The translations under genes were made by a program, and so were the position numbers. DNA of 64,000 bases from Lachnospiraceae bacterium A4. Lineage in GTDB: Bacteria > Bacillota > Clostridia > Lachnospirales > Lachnospiraceae. The notes beneath the pieces are model-generated. The model made no database searches. It was given only the letters and a program-made list of their open reading frames with translations, and had not been told where the DNA came from. The DNA lies in assembly GCA_000403215.2 (NCBI GenBank), contig KE159527.1, positions 320,114 through 384,113 of the forward strand, read 5' to 3'. This document shows positions 1 to 7,385 of the stretch, in pieces. Numbering within the stretch: the stretch's first letter is position 1; each line of letters opens with the position of its first letter.

Positions 1-130
1 TATAAGGTGGAACACCAAGCACCCGGACAACATCTTTCCCTGTCTGAATTATATTCTGACGGCCATATAATGATATTCTTATTTTTGCTTGTTTTTTTGA
101 GCCGTTCCACAACTTACCTTTATCATTCAC
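1..130 (-). CDS. Unknown protein, N-terminal fragment (cut by window edge)
   Basis: An open frame of 43 codons starts with GTG at 130-128, overlaps the stop of the upstream gene by a few bases, and runs off the left edge. The start-stop overlap (GTGAATGA) is typical of translationally coupled genes and is the main reason to call it. The fragment begins MNDKGKLWNGSKK and continues with a mixed beta-like stretch (RISLYGRQNII). No family is recognised. It would be co-transcribed with the gene at 123-863. Confidence 0.5.
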   Translation of the reverse strand, partial: MNDKGKLWNGSKKQAKIRISLYGRQNIIQTGKDVVRVLGVPPY

Positions 131-863
131 TTACTCCACCCCCCGATGTATTTAAAGAACCAACTGTCATCTCCTCATTCTCACCATCCGTGGTGCCATT
201 ACTATAGGTCTGCATTTCAATAGCGCTTGCATCCGGGATTTCCTCTTCCGGCAAATCCGAATATGACTGTCCTGTGTATTCATCCAAAAATTCAAAGATA
301 TTCATCTGCGTTGCCTCAATATAATCGTTGTAAGACTTACCAATGCAATCCTTGTACTCTTCTGGGTAATACTTAACCTGCTTTTTCTTGATTTCTCCTG
401 TTTCTTCATCTACAAATTCCATCTGCTTAGAATCAAACATGATGGCTTCTTCCAAATCAAAAATAAGTACAGGCATAGGACCCGGCTTTGCCAAAGCAAC
501 TCTGCCAAGAATCTTATATCTGCAATTCAGTTTCCATCCCATCATTTTATACAGTTTCAAAATAAATTCTTCAGAGCTGATGGTTCTATTTACTTTTGTA
601 TCATCCGACTCTCTAATTCTCGCCCATTGCAATGATGCACTTTCTTCTTCCTTACAAGGCACAACCATAAGACGCTTTTTATCACGATTGACTGGGGTAA
701 GAATAAACAGATCCTCATCAAACATTCTGACACTAGCCATATTAAAGGTCATTTTTCCATACTTAATAGAAACCGCTGGCTTGCTTAACATAGAGAACTG
801 CGTTCTCGGTGGCAACTCATACCCGGATAAATCCTCAAATTCCAGCTCCTGTCCTTGTGCCAT
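123..863 (-). CDS. Unknown protein; 3' part of a gene interrupted by the mobilizable element
   Basis: A 246-codon frame from ATG 863, with an acidic C-terminus and no signal peptide or membrane segment. No family is recognised. The ATG has no convincing ribosome binding site. The same frame stays open upstream to 935 (reading SYNFTDQELIRQLVKSR) without a start codon, where it meets the element end. Joining at the shared TTTTAAG to 5228-5243 restores ATG-TCC-AGC-CTT-AAA in frame and predicts a protein of about 270 residues. What remains here is therefore probably the 3' part of a disrupted gene, perhaps expressed from inside the element or not at all. Its product and role are unknown. Confidence 0.7.
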   Translation of the reverse strand: MAQGQELEFEDLSGYELPPRTQFSMLSKPAVSIKYGKMTFNMASVRMFDEDLFILTPVNRDKKRLMVVPCKEEESASLQWARIRESDDTKVNRTISSEEFILKLYKMMGWKLNCRYKILGRVALAKPGPMPVLIFDLEEAIMFDSKQMEFVDEETGEIKKKQVKYYPEEYKDCIGKSYNDYIEATQMNIFEFLDEYTGQSYSDLPEEEIPDASAIEMQTYSNGTTDGENEEMTVGSLNTSGGGVSE

Positions 864-919
864 TCTTGATTTAACAAGCTGACGAATTAACTCTTGATCA
901 GTAAAATTATAGCTTTTAG

Positions 920-926
920 TTTTAAG
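920..926. repeat. Left attachment core (TTTTAAG)
   Basis: First copy of the 7-bp direct repeat. Host gene sequence lies to its left and element sequence begins to its right. The mate is at 5228-5234. Confidence 0.6.
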
Positions 927-951
927 TCTGCTGCTTTATAACTGGTTAGGT

Positions 952-2232
952 CTAATACATTTGGTTCCGGTTCATTTTTATACCCATAAGCTGTACCTGC
1001 TTTTCGACAGCCTCCACATTCTGCGCTAACTGTTCTATTGTGCCTGTACGGTTTTCCGGCTTGATTTCCGCCTGTATCAGTTCTTTCGGGTATTCCTGCC
1101 TTGTATGGATATCCATATAGGATTTCAGCCGGTAGTAATAGCCTTCATTCCTGTTATCTTCAAACACAGGGGAAACTTCGCCCTTTGAGGTTTGCCACCG
1201 CATAAGGCGGGGAAACCAGCACAGTCCGTCCACAATGATTTCCTTAAATGAATTGAGCAGTTCCCCAAGTGCAGTAAACATCCCCCGAAAACTGTTTCCT
1301 GCCTCTATATCCGCCCCACGCTCTACATGGTTTGCAAATTCCTCAATCAGCGGCGCAAAGGGAAGATATGACTGTATAAACTGTTTTATCTGCCTGAGTG
1401 CTTTTAAGAAGATATTGGAACTTTCAATCTCCCCGTCCAATTCGTCCAGTTTCCTCTGCTTGGTGGACTTTTTATGGTTCAGAACGAGAATGTCAGCCTC
1501 CAGTCCTATTTTATCCGTTGACAGTTTTTCAATCTTTTCTTCCTCTTTTGCAACTTTGTATTCCGCAACCGTCAGGTCATGGTTTTTGCCCTTTTTCTTT
1601 TCCCGTAATTCCTGCTGGAAGATGGCTTTCATGTAGTGGTTGGCATCCGCCCGCATTTTATCCTGCAAAACTTCCGACAGGACTTGGGGCGTGAATACGG
1701 ATCGTTTTGACACTTTTGTTGACAAGCCACGCTTAAACCCCCTCCCTACCGGAACACCTACAACGTGCATATGCGGGCTTGCCTCATCAAAATGGATTAC
1801 CGCATTTGCAATCTTAAAATCCGACAGATACTCCTGCAATTTCAAAAGGAGCTGCTTATAGACCTGCTTCATAAATATTTTGTCACCGCTGTTCTGCTCC
1901 CAAAATTTCTTATCCCCGCATTGTATGATGACTTCCACCGCCATGTCCTGTTCCGTTTCGGACACATGTTCAAAATAATCGCCAATCCGTCTTTCCGGTC
2001 TTGTCTGCTTTGCATTGTATTCATGCAGTGCGGCATCAAATTCTTTGCGGTAAACATTTTTCACGTCCTGCATGAGATTCGTTGTCCCATAAAGAAGTGC
2101 AATGTTATCCCTGCTGTAATCCTGCGAATGGTATTTCCTCAGATTGTGTTTTGCTACTCCGGCGAGTTTTGTCTTGCTGTTGATTGCGCTTTTCTTGTTG
2201 CTGATGTGGTTGCTGAAAGAAATTTCTCCCAT
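952..2232 (-). CDS. mobV: MobV-family relaxase (plasmid recombination/mobilization protein)
   Basis: Nicks the oriT of the element and pilots the strand during mobilization. The hallmark histidine-metal motif HFDEASPHMH lies about 147-156 residues into the 426-residue protein, after an N-terminal region typical of Pre/Mob enzymes (SFSNHISNK). A coiled-coil stretch follows at about 225-270. The second ATG (2232) is chosen because GGGAGGAAGG sits just upstream; the ATG at 2253 has no such site. The gene is transcribed towards the left end, with the putative oriT directly upstream as in other MobV systems. No type IV secretion genes are present, so a helper element would be needed. Confidence 0.92.
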   Translation of the reverse strand: MGEISFSNHISNKKSAINSKTKLAGVAKHNLRKYHSQDYSRDNIALLYGTTNLMQDVKNVYRKEFDAALHEYNAKQTRPERRIGDYFEHVSETEQDMAVEVIIQCGDKKFWEQNSGDKIFMKQVYKQLLLKLQEYLSDFKIANAVIHFDEASPHMHVVGVPVGRGFKRGLSTKVSKRSVFTPQVLSEVLQDKMRADANHYMKAIFQQELREKKKGKNHDLTVAEYKVAKEEEKIEKLSTDKIGLEADILVLNHKKSTKQRKLDELDGEIESSNIFLKALRQIKQFIQSYLPFAPLIEEFANHVERGADIEAGNSFRGMFTALGELLNSFKEIIVDGLCWFPRLMRWQTSKGEVSPVFEDNRNEGYYYRLKSYMDIHTRQEYPKELIQAEIKPENRTGTIEQLAQNVEAVEKQVQLMGIKMNRNQMY

Positions 2233-2261
2233 GTCCTTCCTCCCTGATTTCATGTTGGAGC

Positions 2262-2352
2262 AGTGCGGTTATCATCTTGGCTCCGCCATAGATGATAACC
2301 CCCTAGCAGTATTGTCAAAGTCAATGTGCCATTGCCTTCGCCAATACTGCGG
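2262..2352. other. Candidate origin of transfer (two nested inverted repeats)
   Basis: Just upstream of mobV lie two perfect inverted repeats: GGTTATCATCT (2267-2277) with its complement at 2290-2300, and GCAGTATTG (2306-2314) with CAATACTGC at 2342-2350. They are separated by CCCCCTA. Position and structure match MobV-type oriTs, which combine hairpins next to the relaxase gene. The nick site cannot be assigned. Confidence 0.5.
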
Positions 2353-2534
2353 GGGCTCTCCGAGGGTATCCAGTGAAATGTGCTTTCAGCCTATTGGAAA
2401 CAGTTTTCCGGCTGTTCTATGCTTATTTGATTGGCAATCCTTTTATTTCTGCCCGTCCTTGTTATCCGTATCTGTTCCAAATGTACTGGTTATGCTGGAT
2501 TTCATTTCCACTGTTTCCGGCGGTCAACTGACTC

Positions 2535-2683
2535 TATTCAGAGTGATTGCACTTTTTAAGTTCATTTTTGGCGGAACATATATCACACGGTTTTTCAGTG
2601 AACTTACTTTTTGGGTTCATTTTTCAAAAGTGACTGCATTTTTTTAGTTCATACTTCAAAAATGATTGTATTTTTTAAGTTCA
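2535..2683 (-). repeat. Four iteron-like direct repeats of about 30 bp
   Basis: On the minus strand the unit TGAACTTAAAAARTGCARTC followed by ACTTTTGAA recurs at about 2654-2683, 2622-2651, 2591-2619 (most diverged) and 2535-2564. The repeats fill the non-coding space between mobV/oriT and xis. They could be arm-type binding sites for the integrase or sites for another element protein; no replication gene is present to make them replication iterons. The rest of 2351-2700 shows no gene. Confidence 0.65.
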
Positions 2684-2704
2684 CTGCAACTGTGCGCCCA
2701 ACTT

Positions 2705-2935
2705 TTATACCGCCGTCTTTCTTGTAACGGTTTTGACATTCCCCCTGTCCCTCAAATCCCTCCCCTCATTGACAGTCATAAACAGTTCCAAAATGTCCTT
2801 TTTGATAAGTACCTTTCTCCCCACTTTCAATACAGGGAGTTTATCCCATTCCACCAGCTTTCTCAGTGTGTTCCGACCGATGCCTGTGTAGTCTGCCGCT
2901 TCTTCAATGGAAAGGGCAATCTTCATTTCTGTCAT
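2705..2935 (-). CDS. xis: Excisionase-type helix-turn-helix DNA-binding protein
   Basis: A 76-residue MerR-like winged HTH of the excisionase/DNA-binding-domain family: the core reads IEEAADYTGIGRNTLRKLV, then KVGRKVLIKKD. Such proteins bend attachment-site DNA and direct the integrase towards excision. A strong Shine-Dalgarno (GGAGGAGGAG) precedes the ATG. It is transcribed divergently from the Xre repressor gene from a promoter bordered by operator-like sites, so repression by the Xre protein is likely. Confidence 0.8.
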   Translation of the reverse strand: MTEMKIALSIEEAADYTGIGRNTLRKLVEWDKLPVLKVGRKVLIKKDILELFMTVNEGRDLRDRGNVKTVTRKTAV

Positions 2936-2953
2936 TCATTCTCCTCCTCCTAA

Positions 2954-3057
2954 ATTGCAATATGCAATTTTTGTAGTATGCTTACTATACACCATTTATA
3001 TTTTGTTGTCAAGCGTTATGTGATTTTGAAAATTATTTTTAACTTGCATATTGCAAT
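2954..3057. promoter_or_regulatory. Pair of oppositely oriented operators between xis and xre
   Basis: ATTGCAATATGCAAT (2954-2968) recurs in inverse orientation as TTGCATATTGCAAT (3044-3057). One copy lies downstream of the xis -10 box and the other overlaps the -35 box of the xre promoter. This suits binding of the element's own Xre repressor to control both promoters. Confidence 0.65.
2984..3012 (-). promoter_or_regulatory. Promoter of xis
   Basis: Minus-strand TTGACA (3012-3007), 17-bp spacer, TATAGT (2989-2984): a near-consensus vegetative promoter reading into xis. Confidence 0.7.
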
Positions 3058-3079
3058 ATTGTTTTTGATATGGTATACT
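3051..3079 (+). promoter_or_regulatory. Promoter of xre
   Basis: TTGCAA (3051-3056), 17-bp spacer, TATACT (3074-3079). The -35 box is part of the operator at 3044-3057, which implies autorepression. Confidence 0.7.
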
Positions 3080-3110
3080 TTGACCATACCGATAAAGGAG
3101 GAAACCCCAC

Positions 3111-3731
3111 ATGAAAGACAAAGAGCTGCGCCGGATAATCGGCGGCAGGGCAAAACAGCGGAGACTGGAACTGGGCGTCAACCAGCCTTATGTTGCTGAA
3201 AAAATGGGCGTCACTGCATCCACTATCCAGAGGTACGAGGCAGGTACGATTGACAACACCAAGAAACTTGTCCTTGACGGTCTGGCAGATGCACTCCATG
3301 TTTCCGTAGAGTGGTTGAAAGGCGAAACAGAGGAATACGAATCTGACATTACGGATAAAAGGGAAATGCTGATCCGTGATGCCATGTCCTCCATCCTTTC
3401 AAAGCTGCCCTATGACATGGAAACTTCCGAATCGGACTTTTCAAAAGACCTGCTGTTGCTGATGTTGCAGGAATATGAATTGTTTGTGGACTCTTTCCGC
3501 CTTGCGTGCAGGAAATTTAAAGGAAATGAAGAAAGCGCACAGCTTGCAAAGACAATGGGATTTGAATCGGGAAAGGAATATAATGAAATCATGTTCCTGC
3601 GGGAGATTACCCACACCGTAAATGCCCTTAATGATATGGGCGACATAGTGAGGCTCTACTCCAAAAACCCTGATGCCGCCGCTGCAAGGCTTTCCGGTCT
3701 TTTATCAGGGGAAGATTCCGATTCGGTATAG
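3111..3731 (+). CDS. Xre-family transcriptional repressor of the mobile element
   Basis: A 206-residue protein with an N-terminal HTH_3 domain (about 8-70: RAKQRRLELGVNQPYVAEKM then STIQRYEAGT) and an alpha-helical C-terminal domain of no recognised family. AAAGGAGGAAACCCC precedes the ATG. It is divergent from xis and upstream of int, the usual place of the regulator controlling excision in Tn916-like and mobilizable elements. The paired operators in the intergenic region are its likely targets. It lacks the zinc-protease motif of ImmA-type partners and the Ser/Lys dyad of LexA-like repressors, so how it is induced is unclear. Confidence 0.8.
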   Translation: MKDKELRRIIGGRAKQRRLELGVNQPYVAEKMGVTASTIQRYEAGTIDNTKKLVLDGLADALHVSVEWLKGETEEYESDITDKREMLIRDAMSSILSKLPYDMETSESDFSKDLLLLMLQEYELFVDSFRLACRKFKGNEESAQLAKTMGFESGKEYNEIMFLREITHTVNALNDMGDIVRLYSKNPDAAAARLSGLLSGEDSDSV

Positions 3732-3848
3732 CGGGACGGCAGATTTTATGCTATCCTTATTTACAGAAAGCATTCCATCAGTTCCGGCTGCCATATCTGT
3801 TCAATGATTACATACGCAGAAATGCGTTCATTGAAAGGAGAAACGATT

Positions 3849-5147
3849 ATGGCAAAGGGATCAGTACGGAAGAAAGGTAAAAAATGGTACTACCGCTTTT
3901 ATGTGGAGGATGCAAGCGGCAACCTGGTACAGAAAGAATGTGCAGGAACAGAAAGCAAGAGTGAAACGGAAAAGCTGTTAAGACAGGCAATGGAGGACTA
4001 CGAAAGCAAAAAATTCATTGCAAAGGCGGACAATATCACTCTTGGGCAACTGCTTGACACATGGGCAGAGGAAGAATTAAAGACAGGAACATTAAGCAAT
4101 GGCACTGTCGGTACTTATCTTCAGGCGATCAACCGTATTAAACAGCACCCTGTAAGCAGACGGAAACTCAAAACGGTTACTTCGGGACATTTACAGCAGT
4201 TCATGGATCTGCTCTCATTTGGTGGGACAGTTGATGGCTTTGTTTCAAAGGGATATTCCATTGATTATATCCGGTCATTTTCCGCAGTATTACAGCAGTC
4301 ATTCCGGTTTGCGGTGTTCCCGAAACAGTACATTACATTCAACCCCATGCAGTATGTGGTCATGAGGCATAAAAAGGACGATATGGACTTGTTTGCGGAA
4401 GAAACGGACACCGAAACGGGCAAGGTCAAGCCGCTGTCATTTGAGCAGTACCAAAAGCTGATTGCACAACTTGGCAGGCGGAGCAAAGACGCAATCCTGC
4501 CCGTACAGATAGCCTATTTCACAGGTCTCAGACTTGGGGAAGTGGCAGGACTGACCTGGCAGGACATCAACTTTGAGGAGCAATGCCTGACAGTCCGCAG
4601 GAGTGTCCGCTACAACGGTGCAACCCATAAGCACGAAATCGGCTCGACAAAAAGGAAGAAAGTGCGGATCGTTGATTTTGGCAACGCCCTCGCTGACATC
4701 TTGAGGAAAGCAAGGAAACAGCAGCTTAAAAACCGTATGCAGTATGGCGAACTCTACCACAGGAACTTCTACAAAGAGGTTACGGAAAAGAACAGGGTGC
4801 ATTATGAGTATTACAACTTGGGAATGACAGAGGATGTGCCAGCGGATTATACGGAAATCTCTTTTGTATGCTTGAGGGAAGATGGCTGTCTTGAGCTTCC
4901 TGCCACCGTGGAAACAGCCTGCCGGACAGCGGCAAAGAAAGTACCGGAGTTAGAGGGGTTCCACTTCCACACACTAAGACATACTTACACAACAAACCTG
5001 TTATCAAACGGGGCGCAGCCAAAAGATGTGCAGGAGCTTTTAGGACATTCAGACGTAAGCACAACCATGAATGTCTATGCACACGCTACAAGGGAGGCGA
5101 AGCGGGATTCTGCTAAACTCTTGGATAAGGTTGTGGGAATGAATTAA
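3849..5147 (+). CDS. int: Tyrosine recombinase / integrase of the mobile element
   Basis: A 432-residue integrase that cuts and rejoins attachment sites. An N-terminal arm-binding domain (about 1-55, SVRKKGKKWYYRF) is followed by a SAM-like core-binding domain and the catalytic domain. The catalytic set is visible: Arg228 (TGLRLGE), His374 and Arg377 (HTLRH), His400 (LLGHSD), Tyr410 (MNVYAH). The ATG at 3849 is preferred to the ATG at 3804 because GAAAGGAG lies at the right distance. It is the last gene before the inferred right end at 5234, the normal place for an integrase. The 6- to 7-bp shared core is consistent with this enzyme class. Confidence 0.93.
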   Translation: MAKGSVRKKGKKWYYRFYVEDASGNLVQKECAGTESKSETEKLLRQAMEDYESKKFIAKADNITLGQLLDTWAEEELKTGTLSNGTVGTYLQAINRIKQHPVSRRKLKTVTSGHLQQFMDLLSFGGTVDGFVSKGYSIDYIRSFSAVLQQSFRFAVFPKQYITFNPMQYVVMRHKKDDMDLFAEETDTETGKVKPLSFEQYQKLIAQLGRRSKDAILPVQIAYFTGLRLGEVAGLTWQDINFEEQCLTVRRSVRYNGATHKHEIGSTKRKKVRIVDFGNALADILRKARKQQLKNRMQYGELYHRNFYKEVTEKNRVHYEYYNLGMTEDVPADYTEISFVCLREDGCLELPATVETACRTAAKKVPELEGFHFHTLRHTYTTNLLSNGAQPKDVQELLGHSDVSTTMNVYAHATREAKRDSAKLLDKVVGMN

Positions 5148-5174
5148 GCAATGAAAACTGACTGAATAACAAAA

Positions 5175-5219
5175 ACTTTCCCTTGTAACTTGCTGATAAG
5201 GGCAAAAACAAGGGAAAAG
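5175..5219 (-). terminator. Terminator facing into the element from its right end
   Basis: ACTTTCCCTTGT (5175-5186) pairs with ACAAGGGAAAAG (5208-5219), with one bulge. On the minus strand the stem is followed by TTTTTGTT. It would stop transcription entering from the interrupted gene's promoter. Confidence 0.55.
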
Positions 5220-5227
5220 GATACATA

Positions 5228-5243
5228 TTTTAAGGCTGGACAT
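5228..5243 (-). pseudogene. Right attachment core and 5' stub of the interrupted gene
   Basis: Contains the second TTTTAAG (5228-5234) and, on the minus strand, ATG-TCC-AGC-CTT-AAA. Read across the repeat into 919-864, the frame continues without a stop into the gene at 863-123. AAGG lies 11-14 bases upstream of the ATG as a weak ribosome binding site. Confidence 0.6.
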
Positions 5244-5303
5244 ACCGCAAAGCCTTGAAAATAAAGGAAAGTTAAGACAGTTAGTAGATAAATCGGAATT
5301 GGT

Positions 5304-5993
5304 CTACTTCTTTATAAACGAATTTTCTGTTCCTAAATTATAGGGGCAAATATCTCTACATTTGTGGCAACTTATCACCCAGCTTTGTATTGTTTTATCA
5401 TCACCAAAGGCATAATCCCAACATGCCTGTTGCTCTAACTCTAAATGTTCTAACGCATTTACTGGACATATGTTTACGCAGGCATTACAGTTATTACAAA
5501 TATTATCTTTTAACTCGTCACATTCTAATTCTTGTTCACACAAAACTGCTCCCAGCCAAACCATACTTCCAAATTCTGGCGTAATAAGCAAAGAATGTCT
5601 GCCTATCGTACCTAATCCCGCTGCCTGTGCCGCATGTTTTTGAGAAATAATAGAACGCCATCTCTTAGTATTTTCGTCCCATTGGCTTTCATTTGTTGGA
5701 ATTGGTACACAAGCAATTTGATATTTTTCCATTTCAATACAAAAATCAAGAGCAATCGAATCCATTTTGGGCGTAATGGAATTTCTCACTCTTGTATAAG
5801 GTACATGAGAATTACAACTCAAAGTTCCTATTGGAAATCTACATCCAAAAGAAATAACCGATTTGCAAGTTGGTAAAACATCAGTAGGATGATATCCTTT
5901 TGGAGCGTCATTAAATCTATCTATACTTGCTATTCCGCACAAATCTGCTCCTAGTCCCAATAGAATTTCTTTGACCTGTTTATTATCAATCAT
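5304..5993 (-). CDS. Short QueG-like double-cluster [4Fe-4S] protein
   Basis: A 229-residue protein resembling epoxyqueuosine reductase (QueG) but much shorter than the usual 300-380 residues. The C-terminal part holds two cluster motifs, CNNCNACVNICP (about 163-174) and CHKCRDICP (about 208-216). The N-terminal half keeps the QueG-like flow (GADLCGIASIDRF, ISQKHAAQAAGLGTIG). QueG performs the last step of queuosine synthesis; these short homologues are not known to do so, and electron transfer or another reduction is equally possible. The ribosome binding site is weak (GAAAG). It lies directly upstream of the interrupted gene on the same strand and is AT-richer than the chromosomal genes to the right. 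Confidence 0.75.
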   Translation of the reverse strand: MIDNKQVKEILLGLGADLCGIASIDRFNDAPKGYHPTDVLPTCKSVISFGCRFPIGTLSCNSHVPYTRVRNSITPKMDSIALDFCIEMEKYQIACVPIPTNESQWDENTKRWRSIISQKHAAQAAGLGTIGRHSLLITPEFGSMVWLGAVLCEQELECDELKDNICNNCNACVNICPVNALEHLELEQQACWDYAFGDDKTIQSWVISCHKCRDICPYNLGTENSFIKK

Positions 5994-6035
5994 AATATAT
6001 TCTTTCGTTATATCAATTCCGATTTGTCGATTTGA

Positions 6036-6041
6036 TTATAT
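6036..6041 (-). promoter_or_regulatory. Extended -10 promoter of the QueG-like gene
   Basis: On the minus strand TGATATAAT, an extended -10 element, lies about 40 bp before the start codon. No good -35 is seen. Confidence 0.4.
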
Positions 6042-6067
6042 CATAGCTTTACATAGTAAGTTTAGTT

Positions 6068-6120
6068 TATAAATTGCCAATCCATTTTATTTCTTAACCC
6101 CCTTTTTGGAAAAGTGTTCC
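6068..6120 (+). repeat. Left copy of an imperfect inverted repeat flanking the lipoprotein gene
   Basis: The copy begins AAATTGCCAATCCATTTTAT and continues through CCCTTTTTGGAAAAGTGTTCCC. The partner in inverse orientation is at about 7320-7376, with the first 20 bases nearly identical and the rest more diverged. The remaining part of 5994-6240 shows no gene. Confidence 0.55.
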
Positions 6121-6241
6121 CACTGTCCATCTCCCGAAATTTGATGAATATTCATACATTTCTTAATTCTTCATGGGATATAAGTAACTGTACCTGAAAA
6201 ACCACCTACTGAATATTGAGAAAATTAAGGTTGAGAATTGA

Positions 6242-6273
6242 AAAAGGCTGCCGTTTTGATTGGGTAGCCTTTT
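6242..6273 (-). terminator. Terminator of the lipoprotein gene
   Basis: On the minus strand AAAAGGCT pairs with AGCCTTTT and is followed by T residues, about 35 bp after the stop codon. Confidence 0.7.
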
Positions 6274-6306
6274 GGATTTTATTTGACTTATCGATTATTT
6301 ATTTTC

Positions 6307-7080
6307 TCATTCAGATTCTTCTCTGTATTCAAAGACAAACCACTTTTCATTCATATAAATCTCTATTGTATCGTCTGCTCCATACTGATAATTAAATCCA
6401 CTTCCAAAATTAGACTGATTATCTTCTGTTGGTATTTCAGTTCCATCGACAGTAGACGTTATTTCTCCATCCATATTTCCACAACGCCAGTCGATCGTGC
6501 TTTCTTTTCCTGTATCATAATATAATTTACCATCCACTCTTACCATAGGGATTCTGTCATACATTACATCAGCTTCTTCCTGTTTGAGCATCAGTTCTTC
6601 ATCCAAGTCCAGTCCCAGCATATTTCGTAAATTGCTTATGTATTCCGGGTCTTTCACCATATCATCTGTGACCATATAGCTGGAAATGGGATTCTGCCAT
6701 GGAATCACAAAAATATCTCTGTCGTCTATGTCAAAGGCAGACAGAATCAATGCCATTTCCTCTGGTGAAGCACCTTTTAATGCCATTAACTCTTCCAAAG
6801 TTTTCTGACGGTTGGTTCCCTGCATCAGCCCAAAACGATAGTCATCCTCTGCCATCTGCCAAACATAAACCTCCAGCCCCTTGAAGGTTCCAAGCTCAAA
6901 GTATTCTGGGTATTTTTCACGCAATTTATCTATTTCAGGAGAGTTCCACTCATATTCTGATTCAAGACCATCGGAAATATGCGTGACATTTACTTCTGAA
7001 TTTGTGTTTTTTCCACATGCACACAACACAATTGAAACAAGACTGCATAAACAAACAATACGGTATAATTTCTTTTTCAT
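6307..7080 (-). CDS. Putative lipoprotein of unknown function
   Basis: A 257-residue secreted lipoprotein: a lysine-rich N-terminus, a hydrophobic stretch and a lipobox (VLCAC, Cys about 22) show export and lipid anchoring. The mature part is acidic and of no recognised family. The ATG at 7080 is chosen over 7095 because GAGGAG lies 7 bases upstream. It is a single gene with its own terminator. It sits between two inverted repeat copies (6068-6120 and 7320-7376), which suggests the segment moved as a unit, although no transposase is present. Confidence 0.75.
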   Translation of the reverse strand: MKKKLYRIVCLCSLVSIVLCACGKNTNSEVNVTHISDGLESEYEWNSPEIDKLREKYPEYFELGTFKGLEVYVWQMAEDDYRFGLMQGTNRQKTLEELMALKGASPEEMALILSAFDIDDRDIFVIPWQNPISSYMVTDDMVKDPEYISNLRNMLGLDLDEELMLKQEEADVMYDRIPMVRVDGKLYYDTGKESTIDWRCGNMDGEITSTVDGTEIPTEDNQSNFGSGFNYQYGADDTIEIYMNEKWFVFEYREESE

Positions 7081-7192
7081 GGCTATTCTCCTCAAAAATA
7101 TATTTTATATCATACTATATTTTACCGCATATTACAATGCAGAGTAAATAGTCGGAATTGTCTCTGACTATTCCCCATCGTCTGACAGTCAA

Positions 7193-7225
7193 ATAAGCCT
7201 ACCAACTGATTGCTGATAGGCTTAT
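7193..7225. terminator. Stem-loop, possible terminator after tRNA-Leu
   Basis: ATAAGCCTA (7193-7201) and TAGGCTTAT (7217-7225) form a perfect 9-bp stem. It lies downstream of tRNA-Leu on the minus strand, with a modest T-rich tail. The rest of 7081-7385 holds only the right inverted-repeat copy. Confidence 0.4.
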
Positions 7226-7319
7226 CAAATAATCCCGCAATTTAAAATTCATAGAATATTAAAACCACCAAAACGTATTATTATACAATCCAAATGCATA
7301 TTTATAGTCCGATTTTCAA

Positions 7320-7376
7320 TGGGTACACAATTCCGAAAAGGGAGTTTCTTAATTGAATAAAGTGGATTGGCAATTT
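7320..7376 (-). repeat. Right copy of the inverted repeat
   Basis: On the minus strand it starts AAAATTGCCAATCCACTTTA, matching the copy at 6068-6120. It ends about 10 bp from the 3' end of tRNA-Leu. Confidence 0.55.
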
Positions 7377-7385
7377 TTTAACCAC

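Larger units (their letters stand above)
920..5234. mobile_element. Integrative mobilizable element (MobV/tyrosine integrase type), about 4.3 kb
   Basis: The unit carries, in order, mobV (minus), candidate oriT, iteron-like repeats, xis (minus), xre (plus) and int (plus), a standard minimal mobilizable-element set without transfer genes. The sequence TTTTAAG occurs at both ends (920-926 and 5228-5234), and excision at it recreates an uninterrupted reading frame on the minus strand. The element should excise by Int plus Xis and transfer only with help from a co-resident conjugative element. Boundaries are inferred from the frame reconstruction and could be off by a few bases. Confidence 0.75.

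Noticed and set aside
2144-2647. A 167-codon plus-strand frame opposite mobV and its upstream region
   Set aside because: It has no ribosome binding site, runs through the inverted repeats and iterons, and its composition is that of non-coding antisense sequence.
5049-5243. A 64-codon minus-strand frame starting MSSLK at the right end of the element
   Set aside because: Only its first five codons belong to a real gene; the rest lies in the element's terminator and antisense to int.
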